Positions 10,914-20,945 are shown, numbered from the stretch's first letter. The stretch is 64,000 bases of DNA from an uncultured cyanobacterium (GCA_903935205.1 CAIZQU010000109.1:40210-104209), one strand, 5' to 3'. Program-made: numbers and translations. Notes: generated by a model not told the origin, from the letters alone.

Positions 10914-11579
10914 CTAGCGGCCATGGAGGGCCAGACCGTGGGTGTCGGTGCCGCAACTCAGCAAAAGGCCACGATTAATCAGGTCCGCCGCGATCGCCTC
11001 ACAGACCAGCGGCGTCGCCCGCCAGGTGGGCCCCATCGTGTAGTCGTAGAAGGCCTCGGCGCCATCGAGGCCCGCCTCCGCCGCCGCGGCGATCAGGCGG
11101 GGATGGGGCAGGCGATAGCGGGCCGGGTGGGCCAGCAGGGCCAGGCCCCCGGCCCCCCGGATCGCCTTCAGCACCGCGTCGACCCGCAGGGCCGGTCCCA
11201 CGGCCGAATCCCCCTGGAGGTAGGGCTCCAGGGGGCCGGGGTCAGGGTTGATGCCGAGGCCCAGCACATGGACCAGGCATCCCTCCAGCAGGCAGCTGAT
11301 CTCCACCCCGCGCCAGAGGGTCGGCACCGCCGCGCCGCTCCGGCGGTGTCGCTCCAGGGCCGCTTCGATCCGGTCGTGGGCGGCGAGGGTGTGATGGTCG
11401 GTGATCGCCAGGTGCTCCAGGCCGATCGTGACGGCCTGCTGGGCCAGCCGTTCCGGCGCCAGGCTTCCGTCGCTGCAGGTGGAATGGCAGTGGAAGTTGA
11501 ACCGTCCCGGGCAGCTCTCCGGCCCCACCTGGCGCAACACCGCCGCCAGGGGGTGCTCCCTGGCCTCAACCCGCAGCAT
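10914..11579 (-). CDS. PHP domain metal-dependent phosphoesterase
   Basis: FNFHCHSTCSDGSLAPERLAQQA...HLAITDHHTLA, LALLAHPARYRL, GTDTHG. Confidence 0.9.
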   Translation of the reverse strand: MLRVEAREHPLAAVLRQVGPESCPGRFNFHCHSTCSDGSLAPERLAQQAVTIGLEHLAITDHHTLAAHDRIEAALERHRRSGAAVPTLWRGVEISCLLEGCLVHVLGLGINPDPGPLEPYLQGDSAVGPALRVDAVLKAIRGAGGLALLAHPARYRLPHPRLIAAAAEAGLDGAEAFYDYTMGPTWRATPLVCEAIAADLINRGLLLSCGTDTHGLALHGR

Positions 11580-12189
11580 GGTCGCGCTCTCCGCCCTCGG
11601 CGGCGGCCGTGGCCGCCAGGCCTTCGGCTCGCAGCCGGCGCCAGCGGGCATAAAACTGAATCGAGGCCGCCATCGCCACCACCAGGGCCACCAGGAACCA
11701 GGTGGCGGCGCCGGTGGGGAACTGGTCCTTGAAAACCACCAGCATCACCACCACCACCAGGAACAAGGTGGGGAGTTCGTTGAGGGCCCGCAGCTGCCGG
11801 CCGCTCCAGAGGCAGCGACCGTCCTGGAGCCGACCCATCAACCGATAGCAGAAAGCGTGATAGGCCAGGAGCGCCAGCACCACGGCCAGTTTGGCGTGCA
11901 TCCAACCCTGTTGCAGCCAGGCGGGATTGACCGAGAGCAGGCCGGCGGCCATGGCCACCGCCACCACCATGCCGGGTGTGGTGATGATGTTGGCCAGACG
12001 CCGTTCCATCACGGCATATTGCTCTTCGAAGGCAGCCCGCAGCGGCGGCTCCAGCTCGGCGGCCTCGCGGTGGTAGATGAACAGCCGCACCAGGTAGAAG
12101 AGCCCGGCGAACCAGACCACCACCCCGACGATGTGGAGGGTCTTGAACCAGAGATAGGCCTCCGGGGGCCAGGTCAGGGCCAGGGTCAT
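11566..12189 (-). CDS. hemJ: protoporphyrinogen oxidase HemJ (UPF0093/CopD-like membrane protein)
   Basis: WFKTLHIVGVVVWFAGLFYLVRLFIYHREA...FEEQYAVMERRLANIITTPGM...QGWMHAKLAVVLALLAYH. Confidence 0.9.
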   Translation of the reverse strand: MTLALTWPPEAYLWFKTLHIVGVVVWFAGLFYLVRLFIYHREAAELEPPLRAAFEEQYAVMERRLANIITTPGMVVAVAMAAGLLSVNPAWLQQGWMHAKLAVVLALLAYHAFCYRLMGRLQDGRCLWSGRQLRALNELPTLFLVVVVMLVVFKDQFPTGAATWFLVALVVAMAASIQFYARWRRLRAEGLAATAAAEGGERDHAAG

Positions 12190-12208
12190 CAGGCGGATGC
12201 TTGCTCGC

Positions 12209-14050
12209 TCAGGCTAGGGGGTTGGCTTCGCTTTTCTCGGCGGCAGCGGTGATCGGTTCAGCCAGGTGGGCGGCGGCGCTGGCCCGGATGGCGGCGAGCT
12301 CCGCCGGCTCCAGCCGGTCGAGCTGCTTGATCACCAGCGCCATGCGGGGGTTGGTGCGGAGCAGGTCGCGATGGCGGGCGAGGAAATCCCAGTAGAGGCT
12401 GTTGTAAGGGCAGGCGCGCGGTCCCTGACGCTGCTTGACGTCGTATCGACAGCCCTTGCAGTAGGTGCTCATGCGGTTGATGTAGTTGCCGCTGGCGGCA
12501 TAGGGCTTGCTGGCGAGCACGCCTCCATCGGCGAAGAGGCCCATGCCGATCACGTTGGTCTGCATCACCCAGTCGTGGCCATCGATGAACTGGCGCTGGA
12601 ACCACTGCGTCAGGGCCTGGGGATCGAGCCCGGCGATCAGGCCGTAGTTGGCCAGCACCATCAGCCGCTGGATGTGGTGGGCATAGCCGTTGGCGCGCAG
12701 CTCCGCCAGCACCGTGTCCATGCAGGCCATGCCGCTGCGACCCAGGTCCTGCAACCAGGGGGGAAGGGGTCGCTGGGCGGCGAAGTGGTTGCTGGCCGGG
12801 TAGGTGGGGCCGAGCCAGTGGTAGAGGCCGAAGGTGTATTCCCGCCAGCCGAGGATCTGGCGAATCACCCCCTCCAGGCTGGCCAGGGGGATGGCCGCGG
12901 GTTCACCGTTCGGCGGCTTGGCCGGTGCCGCGGTGCCGCCCTGCGGTTCGTCGCCCTGCGGCCCGTCGCCCTGCGGCCCGTCGTCGCCCTGCGGTTCGTC
13001 GCCGCCCTGCGGTTCGGCGCTGGGCGACGGGCCGCTCCAGGACTGGCGGCCAGCCTGCTCCAGGCGGCGGATCACGGCGAGCGGTTCGAGCAGGCCGAGG
13101 TTGATGTAGGGGGAGAGCAGCGAATGCCAGAGGGTGGGCTGGCCGCTGACCATCGCGTCCTGGTAGGGGCCGAAGCCGTGCAGGCGGGTGGCGATGAAGT
13201 GCTCCAGCACCTGGCCGGCCTGCTGGCGGGTCACCGCCCAGCCGAACGGTTCCAGTGCACCGGGCAGGGGTTCCAGGCCGGCGGCGGCCCGCTGGGCTCC
13301 GATCGCCTCCACCCGTTCGATCACGGCGCGGGTGATCCGATCGGGCTCGAACCACAGCGGTGGCGGTCCCTTCAGTCCCCGGACGGGGGGGCGGCGGTTG
13401 TCGTGGTCGTAGTTCCACTGGCCGCCGAGGGGGGTGGCGGCGCTGCCGCTGCCCTCCATCAGCACCCCGAAGCGGCGCCGTCCCTCCCGGTAGAAGTGCT
13501 CCATCCGCAGCTGGCGGCGGCCCCGGGCCCAGTCGGCGAAGGCTGCTGGGCTCCAGAGGAAGGCGTTGGAGGGGTGCCAGATCAGGGCCGGAGCGGGGCT
13601 CGGCGGGGCGGTGGGGCCAGGGGAGGGATCCGGTCGCGGGGATCGCCCCGGGGGCGGTGCTGCGGCCGGGGGCTCCGCCTGCGGCCAACGGGCGAGGCAG
13701 CGTTCGATCGCCTGGCGCACCGGCCGATCGGCGGGCTCCATCGCGTGGAGTTCCTCGATTCGATGCTCGCCGCACCATTGCTGCAGAGCCACGGCGAAGC
13801 TGTCGGTGGGGCGATGGTCCACGGTCCAGCCGGCTTCGGCCAGCTCCAGGGCGACATGGCGCTGGGCGCTCCAGAGCAACACCAGCCGCTGGCGGTGCAG
13901 GGCCAGCCGTTCGAGGGCGCCGCTGCTTTCGACCAGCAACAGCCTGCAGCGGCGTCGGGCCTCCGCCGCCCCGAAGCGCGCCTCCATCGCCACCAGGGCC
14001 GCCTGGCGGAGGGAGAGCTGATCGGGAAGAACGAGGATGCCGAGGGTCAT
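12209..14050 (-). CDS. cryptochrome/photolyase family protein (FeS-BCP, PhrB/CryB-like)
   Basis: MTLGILVLPDQLS..., HGFGPYQDAMVSG, QILGWREY, MSTYCKGCRYDVKQRQGPRACPYNSLYWDF with cysteines typical of FeS-BCP. Confidence 0.9.
   Translation of the reverse strand: MTLGILVLPDQLSLRQAALVAMEARFGAAEARRRCRLLLVESSGALERLALHRQRLVLLWSAQRHVALELAEAGWTVDHRPTDSFAVALQQWCGEHRIEELHAMEPADRPVRQAIERCLARWPQAEPPAAAPPPGRSPRPDPSPGPTAPPSPAPALIWHPSNAFLWSPAAFADWARGRRQLRMEHFYREGRRRFGVLMEGSGSAATPLGGQWNYDHDNRRPPVRGLKGPPPLWFEPDRITRAVIERVEAIGAQRAAAGLEPLPGALEPFGWAVTRQQAGQVLEHFIATRLHGFGPYQDAMVSGQPTLWHSLLSPYINLGLLEPLAVIRRLEQAGRQSWSGPSPSAEPQGGDEPQGDDGPQGDGPQGDEPQGGTAAPAKPPNGEPAAIPLASLEGVIRQILGWREYTFGLYHWLGPTYPASNHFAAQRPLPPWLQDLGRSGMACMDTVLAELRANGYAHHIQRLMVLANYGLIAGLDPQALTQWFQRQFIDGHDWVMQTNVIGMGLFADGGVLASKPYAASGNYINRMSTYCKGCRYDVKQRQGPRACPYNSLYWDFLARHRDLLRTNPRMALVIKQLDRLEPAELAAIRASAAAHLAEPITAAAEKSEANPLA
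12937..13018. repeat. in-frame 15/18-bp repeats in the photolyase gene
   Basis: Repeated ccctgcggttcgtcg-type units encoding PQGDE/PQGDDG. Confidence 0.8.
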
Positions 14051-14155
14051 GGGAGGGTCCGTGCTGGCGCGGGCCAGGGCCGGCGGCGAGGGGGCATCAT
14101 CGGCGCAGGGTCGGCGCCGGCTGCGGGTCGGCGATCGCCGCCTTCGGCATCCTCC

Positions 14156-14833
14156 ATGGTCCCCGTCGCTCCCCATTCCGATCGCTGGTCTCCCCGGTTG
14201 GGGCTAGGCCAGGCACTGGCGGGGCTGGCCCTGGCCGTGGCGATGGTTCACGGTGCTGCGATCACGGCATCGGCAGCCCCCGCGATTCCGGCGCCCGGCG
14301 GCGAAGCGCCCTGGGCCGGGGCGATCGGGCCGAACTCCAGAGCTGTGGAGGGTCCAGCGCTGGGCGCCGGCCCGGTCAAGGCGGTGGAGATGGTCGATCT
14401 GGCGCGCTATGCCGGTCTCTGGCATGAGCTGGCCCGGATCCCCAACCGCTTCCAGCGGCAGTGCGCCCGCGAGAGCCTGGCGGTCTATGGGCTCCAGAGC
14501 GACGGTCGGCTGCGGGTGCTCAACCAGTGCCGCCGCTCCCGGGGTCGGGTCGATCAGGCCAGGGGTGTGGCGCGGGTGGTGGATCCAGGGGCGAACGCCC
14601 GGCTGCGGGTGAGCCTGGTCGATCTGCTGGGCTGGCGGCCCTTCTGGGGTGATTACTGGATCATCGGCCTCGATCCCGACTACCGCTGGGCGATTGTGGG
14701 CAGCCCGGACCGCCGCTACGGCTGGATCCTGGCCCGCAGCAGGAGCCTGGATCGAGCCAGCTGGCGGGCGATCGCCGGGATTCTGGTGGCTCAGGGCTAC
14801 CGACCCTCAGCCTTCCAGCCCAGTGCTCCCTGA
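14156..14833 (+). CDS. lipocalin family protein (Blc-like, signal peptide)
   Basis: VDLARYAGLWHELARIPNRFQRQC...YWIIGLDPDYRWAIVGSPDRRYGWILAR. Confidence 0.9.
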   Translation: MVPVAPHSDRWSPRLGLGQALAGLALAVAMVHGAAITASAAPAIPAPGGEAPWAGAIGPNSRAVEGPALGAGPVKAVEMVDLARYAGLWHELARIPNRFQRQCARESLAVYGLQSDGRLRVLNQCRRSRGRVDQARGVARVVDPGANARLRVSLVDLLGWRPFWGDYWIIGLDPDYRWAIVGSPDRRYGWILARSRSLDRASWRAIAGILVAQGYRPSAFQPSAP

Positions 14834-14846
14834 ACGCCGGTGCCGA

Positions 14847-15089
14847 TCAGGGAGCGGCCGGGGTGGGGCTGGCTTCGAGTTCGAGCATCAGGGCCTGGGC
14901 GTCGATCGATTCGAGCTGTTCAGCGCCGGCAAGACCATGGGTCCAGATGTCGACGCGACTTTCGAGCGGGCATTCGAACAGCCAGTTCTCGAAGGGGAAA
15001 ATCACCTTCTCATGGAAGAACGCCTGGGGCCCGATACAGCGCAGGATCACCATCTGGCTGCTGCTATTGCGATAAAGACAGGTTCCCAC
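14847..15089 (-). CDS. DUF1830 domain-containing protein
   Basis: 80 aa: CLYRNSSSQMVILRCIGPQAFFHEKVIFPFENWLFECPLESRVDIWTH. Confidence 0.75.
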   Translation of the reverse strand: MGTCLYRNSSSQMVILRCIGPQAFFHEKVIFPFENWLFECPLESRVDIWTHGLAGAEQLESIDAQALMLELEASPTPAAP

Positions 15090-15317
15090 GTCGGCCCCGG
15101 CTGAGCGTTGTGGCTACCTTGGCGAAGCGGGCCGCTGGGTTCCGTGACGGATCTAACCGGATTGGGGATTGTCCCCGGATCGGCAGCACCCTGCAGCGCT
15201 CCGCTGCCAGCCGCGCCGCCCCCCAGCCCGGAGGAGGGGCCGCAGCGGCGCCAGGCACGCTCCTCCAGGCCCGCTCCTCCAGCCCCGCCCCAGCCCGCGG
15301 CCTGGAAGCCCCAGCCC

Positions 15318-15756
15318 TCAGCCCTCGCCCGCCAGGCGGCAGGCCCGGCGGGCCACGGCGCCGGCATAGCCCCGCTCCACCAGCCCCTGGCTGGGGCTGA
15401 GGGCACCGCTGCGGCAGTCGACCACCAGCCGCTCCCGGTGGCCCTGCTGATCGCTCAGGCGCAGGCGGAGCTGCCAGTGGTACTGGGCGCTGCGGGTGAA
15501 CTCATCGCCGCAGACGGGGCCGACACAGAGCCCCGGGGCGGCCGCCAGCGCCGTGGGCCAGACGGTGAGCAGGGCCACCAGGGCCAGCAGGGTCACCAGC
15601 CCGATCCCGGCGCCAGCCTGGGGCGGCCTCCAGGGCCTCCTCCAGGTGCTCCACCAGGGGCTCCACCAGGCTCGCCCCGCCGACGGGAGCGGCGCCTGGG
15701 GGCGGGGGCAGGGCGGCAGGGATGGCAAGGAGGGGCACGACGGGATGGGGGGGCAT
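15318..15756 (-). CDS. hypothetical membrane/secreted protein (5' end uncertain)
   Basis: Frame with hydrophobic segment IGLVTLLALVALLTVWPTALAAA followed by CVGPVCGDEFTRSAQYHWQLRLRLSDQ; the start codon could not be placed. Confidence 0.45.
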
Positions 15757-15765
15757 CCTGGCGCC

Positions 15766-17769
15766 TCAGGCGGCCGTTCCGGGCAGGGCCTCCGGGGTGG
15801 GGTCGATCGTTCCCTCCCCCCCGTCGTCCTGCTGGGGATGGAAATACTCCCAGACCTGGCGGGCCAGGGCCGGTCCCATGCCCGGGGCGGCGGCGATCTG
15901 GTCGGGGGCGGCCAGCTGGATCGCATCGATCGACCGGAAATGGGCCAGCAGTTCCTTGACCCGCTTCGGACCCAGGCCGGGGATGTCGCTCAACCTGGAG
16001 CGCTTCATCCGTTCGCCGCGCTGCTGGCGGTGATAGCTGACCGCGAAGCGATGGGCCTCATCGCGCAGGCGGCGCAGCAGCTGAACGCCCAGCTGGTCGG
16101 CCTCGCTGTCCAGGGGCGTCTTGCCCCCCGGCACGAACACCTCCTCCCGCTGCTTGGCCAGGGAGCACACCACCAGATCCTCGTGGAGGTCGAGTTCGCG
16201 CAGGGCCTCCATCACGGCCGAGAGCTGGCCCTTGCCGCCGTCGATCATCACCACATCCGGCCAGTCGTTGAGACCGCCGGTATGGAGGGCCGTATCGGCG
16301 GCGCGGCGCAGGGCGAGAAGGTCGGCGCCCTCGGCCTTGGCCTGGGCCCAGCGGCGGAACCGGCGGCGCATGATCTCGGCCATGGCCATGAAGTCGTCGG
16401 AGTGTCCGGAGCGGATCGAGCTGCTCTGGATCCGGTAGCGGCGGTAGTGCTGCTTGGCCGGCAGCCCATCGATGAATACCACATGGGAGGCCACGGCGTC
16501 GCTGCCCTGGATGTGGCTGATGTCGAACCCCTCGATCCGGCGGGGTGGGGAGGGGAGCTCCAGCAGCTGGGCCAGGTCCTCCGTCGCCAGCAGCTGCTGT
16601 TCGGCGCCGCGCTGGGCCCGCTCCAGCTCGTAGGTGGCGTTGCGGACCACCAGTTCGATCAGCTCGGCCTTCTGCTGCCGCTGCGGCACCGCCAGCTGGA
16701 CGCGGCGGCCGCGGCGTTCCTCCAGCCATTCGCCGATCAGCTCCTGCTGGGGCAGGGGGTGCTGGAGCACCAGTTCCGGTGGGATCTCCACCGGTTCCAC
16801 CTGGCCGTAGTGCTCCTCGACGACCCGCTGGAGGATGCGGCCCGGATCGGTGGCGCTGCCGTCGGCGGCGAGGGCATCAGCGGTGTAGCCCAGCCGGCCG
16901 ACCAGCTTGCCGGCGCGCATCTGGAACAGCTGCACGGCGGCGACGCGGCCGTCGCTGGCGAGGGCGATCACATCGCGGCTGATCGTGCTGTCGCCCAGGC
17001 TCATCTTCTGGTCGGCGGTGAGGGCATCGAGGCCCTGCAGCTGGTCGCGCACCCGGGCTGCGGCCTCGAAATCGAGGCGCTCGGCATAGCGCTCCATCTG
17101 CTCCCGCAGCAGCTCGAGCAGCTCGTCATTGCGGCCTTGAAAGACCATCGCCACCTTGCGCAGGCTGCGGTGGTAATCCTCGGAGCTGATCTTCTCCTGG
17201 CAGACGCCGGGGCAGCGGCCGATGGCGTAGTTGAGACAGGTGCGATCGCGGTAGAGGGGCTGGGGTCGCTGGCGCAGCGGGAAGACCCGCTTGACCAGGG
17301 CCAGGGTGCGCCGCAGCAGACCGACATCGACGTAGGGGCCGTAGAAGCGGTCGAGGGGGGAGCGCAGCCGCCGGCGGCGGGTGATGAAGATGCGCGGGTA
17401 GGACTCACTCCAGGTGATGCAGAGGTAGGGATATTTCTTGTCGTCTTTCAGCAGCACATTGAAGTGGGGCTGGTGGTGCTTGATCAGGTTCGACTCCAGC
17501 GCCAGCGCTTCGGCTTCGCTGTCGGTCACGATGAACTCGATCTCGCACACCTGCCGCACCATCAGGGCGATGCGGGGGCTGTGGGCGTGGCCGGCGCCGC
17601 TCTGGAAATAGCTGCGCACCCGGTTGCGCAGCAGCTTGGCTTTGCCGATGTAGAGGATGCGGTCGTCGCCGTCGCGGAAGAGATAGCAGCCGGGTTCCGC
17701 CGGCAGCTCCTTCAACCGGGCCCGCAGCCGCGCCGGTTGCTGTTGCAACGCCACCGCGGCCGAGGCCAT
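15766..17769 (-). CDS. uvrC: excinuclease ABC subunit C
   Basis: [32 protein letters not shown] (GIY-YIG), [34 protein letters not shown]-terminal HhH. Confidence 0.97.
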   Translation of the reverse strand: MASAAVALQQQPARLRARLKELPAEPGCYLFRDGDDRILYIGKAKLLRNRVRSYFQSGAGHAHSPRIALMVRQVCEIEFIVTDSEAEALALESNLIKHHQPHFNVLLKDDKKYPYLCITWSESYPRIFITRRRRLRSPLDRFYGPYVDVGLLRRTLALVKRVFPLRQRPQPLYRDRTCLNYAIGRCPGVCQEKISSEDYHRSLRKVAMVFQGRNDELLELLREQMERYAERLDFEAAARVRDQLQGLDALTADQKMSLGDSTISRDVIALASDGRVAAVQLFQMRAGKLVGRLGYTADALAADGSATDPGRILQRVVEEHYGQVEPVEIPPELVLQHPLPQQELIGEWLEERRGRRVQLAVPQRQQKAELIELVVRNATYELERAQRGAEQQLLATEDLAQLLELPSPPRRIEGFDISHIQGSDAVASHVVFIDGLPAKQHYRRYRIQSSSIRSGHSDDFMAMAEIMRRRFRRWAQAKAEGADLLALRRAADTALHTGGLNDWPDVVMIDGGKGQLSAVMEALRELDLHEDLVVCSLAKQREEVFVPGGKTPLDSEADQLGVQLLRRLRDEAHRFAVSYHRQQRGERMKRSRLSDIPGLGPKRVKELLAHFRSIDAIQLAAPDQIAAAPGMGPALARQVWEYFHPQQDDGGEGTIDPTPEALPGTAA

Positions 17770-18260
17770 CAGCCGCCGTACTGCCAGCCGGTGCCGGCCA
17801 GCTCCAGGGCATCGCCGTCGCGCAGCAGGGTGGCGGTTTTCACCTCAGCCACGAAGATCGTGTGGTCGCCGTGGGCGACGGTGCCGACCAGCTCGCATTC
17901 GACCCCGCCCAGGCCGTCTTCAAGGATCGGCAGGCCGAGGGGACCGAGCCGGAACGGTGCGGCATCGAAGCGGCCTCCCACCGCCGCCTGGGGTTTGAAG
18001 AACACCGCCGCCAGGTCCTTCTGATCGGCCTGCAGCACGTTGAGCGAGAAGCGGCCGGTGCGGCGGATCATGCCGTTGCTGGTCGAGTCGGCCCGAACCG
18101 CCACCACCACCAGGGGCGGCTCGAACGATCCCTGGGTCACCCAGCTGGCGGTGAAGCCGTTGACCACGTCGTCCTCGGCGACGCCGCAGATGAACAGGCC
18201 ATGGGGGATTTTGCGCAGCAGGGTCTTCTTGGCGGCGGCGTCGAGGCTCACGTCGGTCAT
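17769..18260 (-). CDS. flavin reductase family protein
   Basis: [24 protein letters not shown]...[23 protein letters not shown]...FSLNVL; ATGA overlap with uvrC. Confidence 0.88.
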   Translation of the reverse strand: MTDVSLDAAAKKTLLRKIPHGLFICGVAEDDVVNGFTASWVTQGSFEPPLVVVAVRADSTSNGMIRRTGRFSLNVLQADQKDLAAVFFKPQAAVGGRFDAAPFRLGPLGLPILEDGLGGVECELVGTVAHGDHTIFVAEVKTATLLRDGDALELAGTGWQYGG

Positions 18261-18328
18261 GGCGATCCGGTCCGATCCCAGGAGGGTCTGGGGAGACTCT
18301 AGGAAGAAGCCCAACGACCGCTTGAGCC

Positions 18329-18820
18329 ATGCGCGCCCTGTACCCCGGCAGCTTCGATCCCCTCACCCTGGGCCATCTGGATCTGATCGAGCGGGGGGTG
18401 CGGCTGTTCGATGGACTGGTGGTGGCGGTGCTGGAGAACCCGGCGAAGCGCCCCTGCTTCAGCCTGGAGCAGCGGCTGGACCAGATCCGCGAGGCCACGG
18501 CTCACCTGGCCGGCATCGAGGTGGCCAGTTTCGATGGGCTGACGGTGGAGATGGCGCGGCGTTGCGGGGCGGGGGTGATCCTGCGGGGGTTGCGGGCCCT
18601 GAGCGACTTCGAGTACGAGCTGCAGATCGCCCACACCAACCACAGCCTGGCGCCGGATCTGGAGACCCTGTTCATGGCGACCGCCACCCACCACAGCTTC
18701 CTGAGCAGTTCGGTGGTGCGCGAGGTGGCCCGCTTCGGCGGCGACGTGCGCCACATGGTGCCGGCCGGAGTGGCGCAGGACCTCGGGAGGCTCTTTAATC
18801 GGCCAACCCTTCCTGGATGA
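18329..18820 (+). CDS. coaD: phosphopantetheine adenylyltransferase
   Basis: [23 protein letters not shown]...[20 protein letters not shown]...[14 protein letters not shown]. Confidence 0.97.
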   Translation: MRALYPGSFDPLTLGHLDLIERGVRLFDGLVVAVLENPAKRPCFSLEQRLDQIREATAHLAGIEVASFDGLTVEMARRCGAGVILRGLRALSDFEYELQIAHTNHSLAPDLETLFMATATHHSFLSSSVVREVARFGGDVRHMVPAGVAQDLGRLFNRPTLPG

Positions 18821-18821
18821 C

Positions 18822-19775
18822 ATGAGCGAGGCGCAGATCACGGTTCTCGATCAGCTGGACCTGCTCGAGGACATCGTTCTCGAAGGGAGCCGCATCCCTC
18901 TACTCGGTGGCCGCCTCGTCAACGAGCAGGATGCCATCGAGATGGTGGACAAGCTGCGTGCCGCCCTTCCCCCCCAGATCGTCCAGGCCGACGAGCTGCT
19001 GCGCAGCCGCGAGGAGTTCATCCAGAAGGCCCGCCAGCAGTCCGAGGAGATCCTTGGCCAGGCCCGCCGGGAGCGGGAGAATCTGATTGCGGCGGCCACG
19101 GTGCGGCAGGAGGCCGAACGCCAGGGGATCGAGCTGCGGGAACAGGGCCGCCAGCAGGGGGAGCAGCTGATCCAGGCCGCCCGGCAGCAGGCGGCGCAGA
19201 TGGAGCAGGAGATCCAGACGCGGATGGCCCAGCTGGAGCAGCAGTTCGCCAGCCGCCGCCAGCAGCTGGAGCAGGAGGCCCAGAGCCGGCGCCAGCAGTT
19301 GGAGCAGGAGGCGGCGGAGCGCAACCGCCTGCTGGCGGAACAGCACGAGCGCAGCCGTCAGCAGGCGCTGCAGGAACTGGAGGCGATCCGCCAGGAGGGT
19401 CTGCGGATCCAGCGCGACAGCCAGGCCGAGGCCGAGCGGCTGCACAACGATGCCCTGCAGTTCCGCCAGCAGACCCAGCAGCAATGCGAGGCGTTGATCG
19501 GCCGCAGCCGCCAGGAGGCGGCCCAGGTCCAGGAGGGGGCCAACCACTACGCCGAGCAGGTGCTGGGCGAACTGGAGGGTCGCCTCAAGGAGCTCAGCCA
19601 GGTGGTGCTCGGCGGCCGCCGCGAGCTGGGCCGACTCCAGGGAGGTGAGGTTGCCGCCGGGGCGGTGCGGGGCCCCGAGCCTGCGCCGCTGGCGGACCTG
19701 CCCCAGCCGATCGACCGCGCCCGCCGCGCCGCCGGTCGCCTGCGCCGTGCCGCCTCCCGCGGCCTGGCGAGCTGA
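18822..19775 (+). CDS. Q-rich coiled-coil protein (DivIVA-like architecture)
   Basis: 317 aa; N-term LDQLDLLEDIVLEGSRIPLLGGRLVNEQDAIEMVDKLRAALP then ~200 aa heptad Q/E/R coiled coil. Confidence 0.7.
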   Translation: MSEAQITVLDQLDLLEDIVLEGSRIPLLGGRLVNEQDAIEMVDKLRAALPPQIVQADELLRSREEFIQKARQQSEEILGQARRERENLIAAATVRQEAERQGIELREQGRQQGEQLIQAARQQAAQMEQEIQTRMAQLEQQFASRRQQLEQEAQSRRQQLEQEAAERNRLLAEQHERSRQQALQELEAIRQEGLRIQRDSQAEAERLHNDALQFRQQTQQQCEALIGRSRQEAAQVQEGANHYAEQVLGELEGRLKELSQVVLGGRRELGRLQGGEVAAGAVRGPEPAPLADLPQPIDRARRAAGRLRRAASRGLAS

Positions 19776-19817
19776 GGCCGCCCCAGGCCTGCCTGCCTGC
19801 CCCTGCGGCACCTCCCT

Positions 19818-19875
19818 CCTGACCCTCCGGTCCTGACCCTCCGGGGTCCTGACCAACCGGTCCTGGCCTCCGGGA
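19818..19875. repeat. degenerate 14-16 bp tandem repeat
   Basis: cctgaccctccggt / cctgaccctccggggt / cctgaccaaccggt / cctggcctccggg. Confidence 0.65.
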
Positions 19876-20256
19876 CGAGCGCCAGGGCCGCCCTGGGGGT
19901 GAGGGGAAGGGGGCGACTCCTCGGCGCTGCAACTCAGCGAGTCGATTCCATCTCGGATCCAGTCCCTGATCCAGCAGCTGGCTCAATCGCTGGCGGCGGG
20001 ATCCGCTGGCGACTGGTTATCTGGCAGCAGCCGTTCAGAGGGTGGGACGACCACCAAGACACCAGCTGCAGCAATGGGTCCTGCCGTTTCAAGGTGGCTT
20101 CACTGCCACCAAGCAGGGGTTCTGAACCCATTGTTGGCACGGCTGTGGATCCAGATGTCGCTGGGGCGCTAACGGCAGCGCCTTCATGCCGATCTGGCGC
20201 CATCTCTACCCCCTGAACAGCTACGCCAGGACATTGGCTGGTCGGCGTATCGCTGG

Positions 20257-20393
20257 CTGGCGTCCCCTGCAGTGGTGTATTCCCCCGGCACCCCCACCCC
20301 GGCGTAGCCGGTGTGGGGCGTGAACCTCAGGCGGCTGGCCCAGCGGCTGGCATTGCAAGGGGTGGGCAGGCCCGTTTCCCTGGTTCGAGAACC
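20257..20393 (+). repeat. dispersed hairpin repeat, copy 1
   Basis: gctggcgtcccctgcagtggtgtattcccccggcacccccaccccggcgtagccggtgtgggg...ggggtgggcagg, clearly similar to 20643-20794. Confidence 0.75.
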
Positions 20394-20411
20394 ACCTCAA
20401 CCAGACAGACC

Positions 20412-20640
20412 ATGCCCAAGACCCATGCTGCCGCATCTGAGCTGACCTCGCTACTCGATGGCAGCAGCGCCGGGGCACTGATCCCTGAGCTGGCCCGCCA
20501 AGGCCTCCAGAAGCTGATCGAGCTGGAGTTCGCCGCCTTCCTCGGTGCGGACTGGCACGAGCGCAGCGAGGAGCGGCTCGGCTACCGCAACGGCTACCGG
20601 CCCCGCACCCTCACCACCCAGGTGGGCGATCTGGCGCTGC
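20412..20640 (+). pseudogene. 5' fragment of an IS256/Mutator-family transposase
   Basis: MPKTHAAASELTSLLDGSSAGALIPELARQGLQKLIELEFAAFLGADWHERSEERLGYRNGYRPRTLTTQVGDLALQ; typical N-terminus, then similarity stops at the copy-2 repeat. Confidence 0.8.
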
Positions 20641-20642
20641 AG

Positions 20643-20794
20643 CTGGCGTCCCCTGGAGTGGTGTATTTCCCCGGCACTCCACCCCGGCGTAGCCGGGGTG
20701 GTCCGCACACCTCAGTCGGCTGGTCCCACGGCTGACGTTGCATGGGGTGGGCAGGTGCGATCGGGTCCGGGTTCCCCTTCGCCAGGTTCCCGAA
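20643..20794 (+). repeat. dispersed hairpin repeat, copy 2
   Basis: gctggcgtcccctggagtggtgtatttccccggcactccaccccggcgtagccggggtgg...ggggtgggcagg; perfect 10-bp stem ccaccccggc-gta-gccggggtgg at 20679-20701. Confidence 0.8.
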
Positions 20795-20799
20795 CGGTC

Positions 20800-20827
20800 C
20801 GGCGCCGCTGGCGCCGCGATTTTTTTG
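20800..20827 (+). terminator. Rho-independent terminator-like hairpin
   Basis: cggcgcc-gct-ggcgccg followed by cgattttttt. Confidence 0.65.
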
Positions 20828-20945
20828 CACCCCCGGCTCGTGGCCCTTGGCATCTGCTCGGCCAGCCCAGGCCTTTGCCGCGACCACCGGTCGGCCGACG
20901 TCCCGCCCAGGCGGCTGAGCCGGTGGCGCCCCTCATCGGGGCTCA

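Noticed and set aside
15496-18024. 842-aa ORF on the + strand
   Set aside because: Antisense to uvrC and the flavin reductase gene, both with clear motifs.
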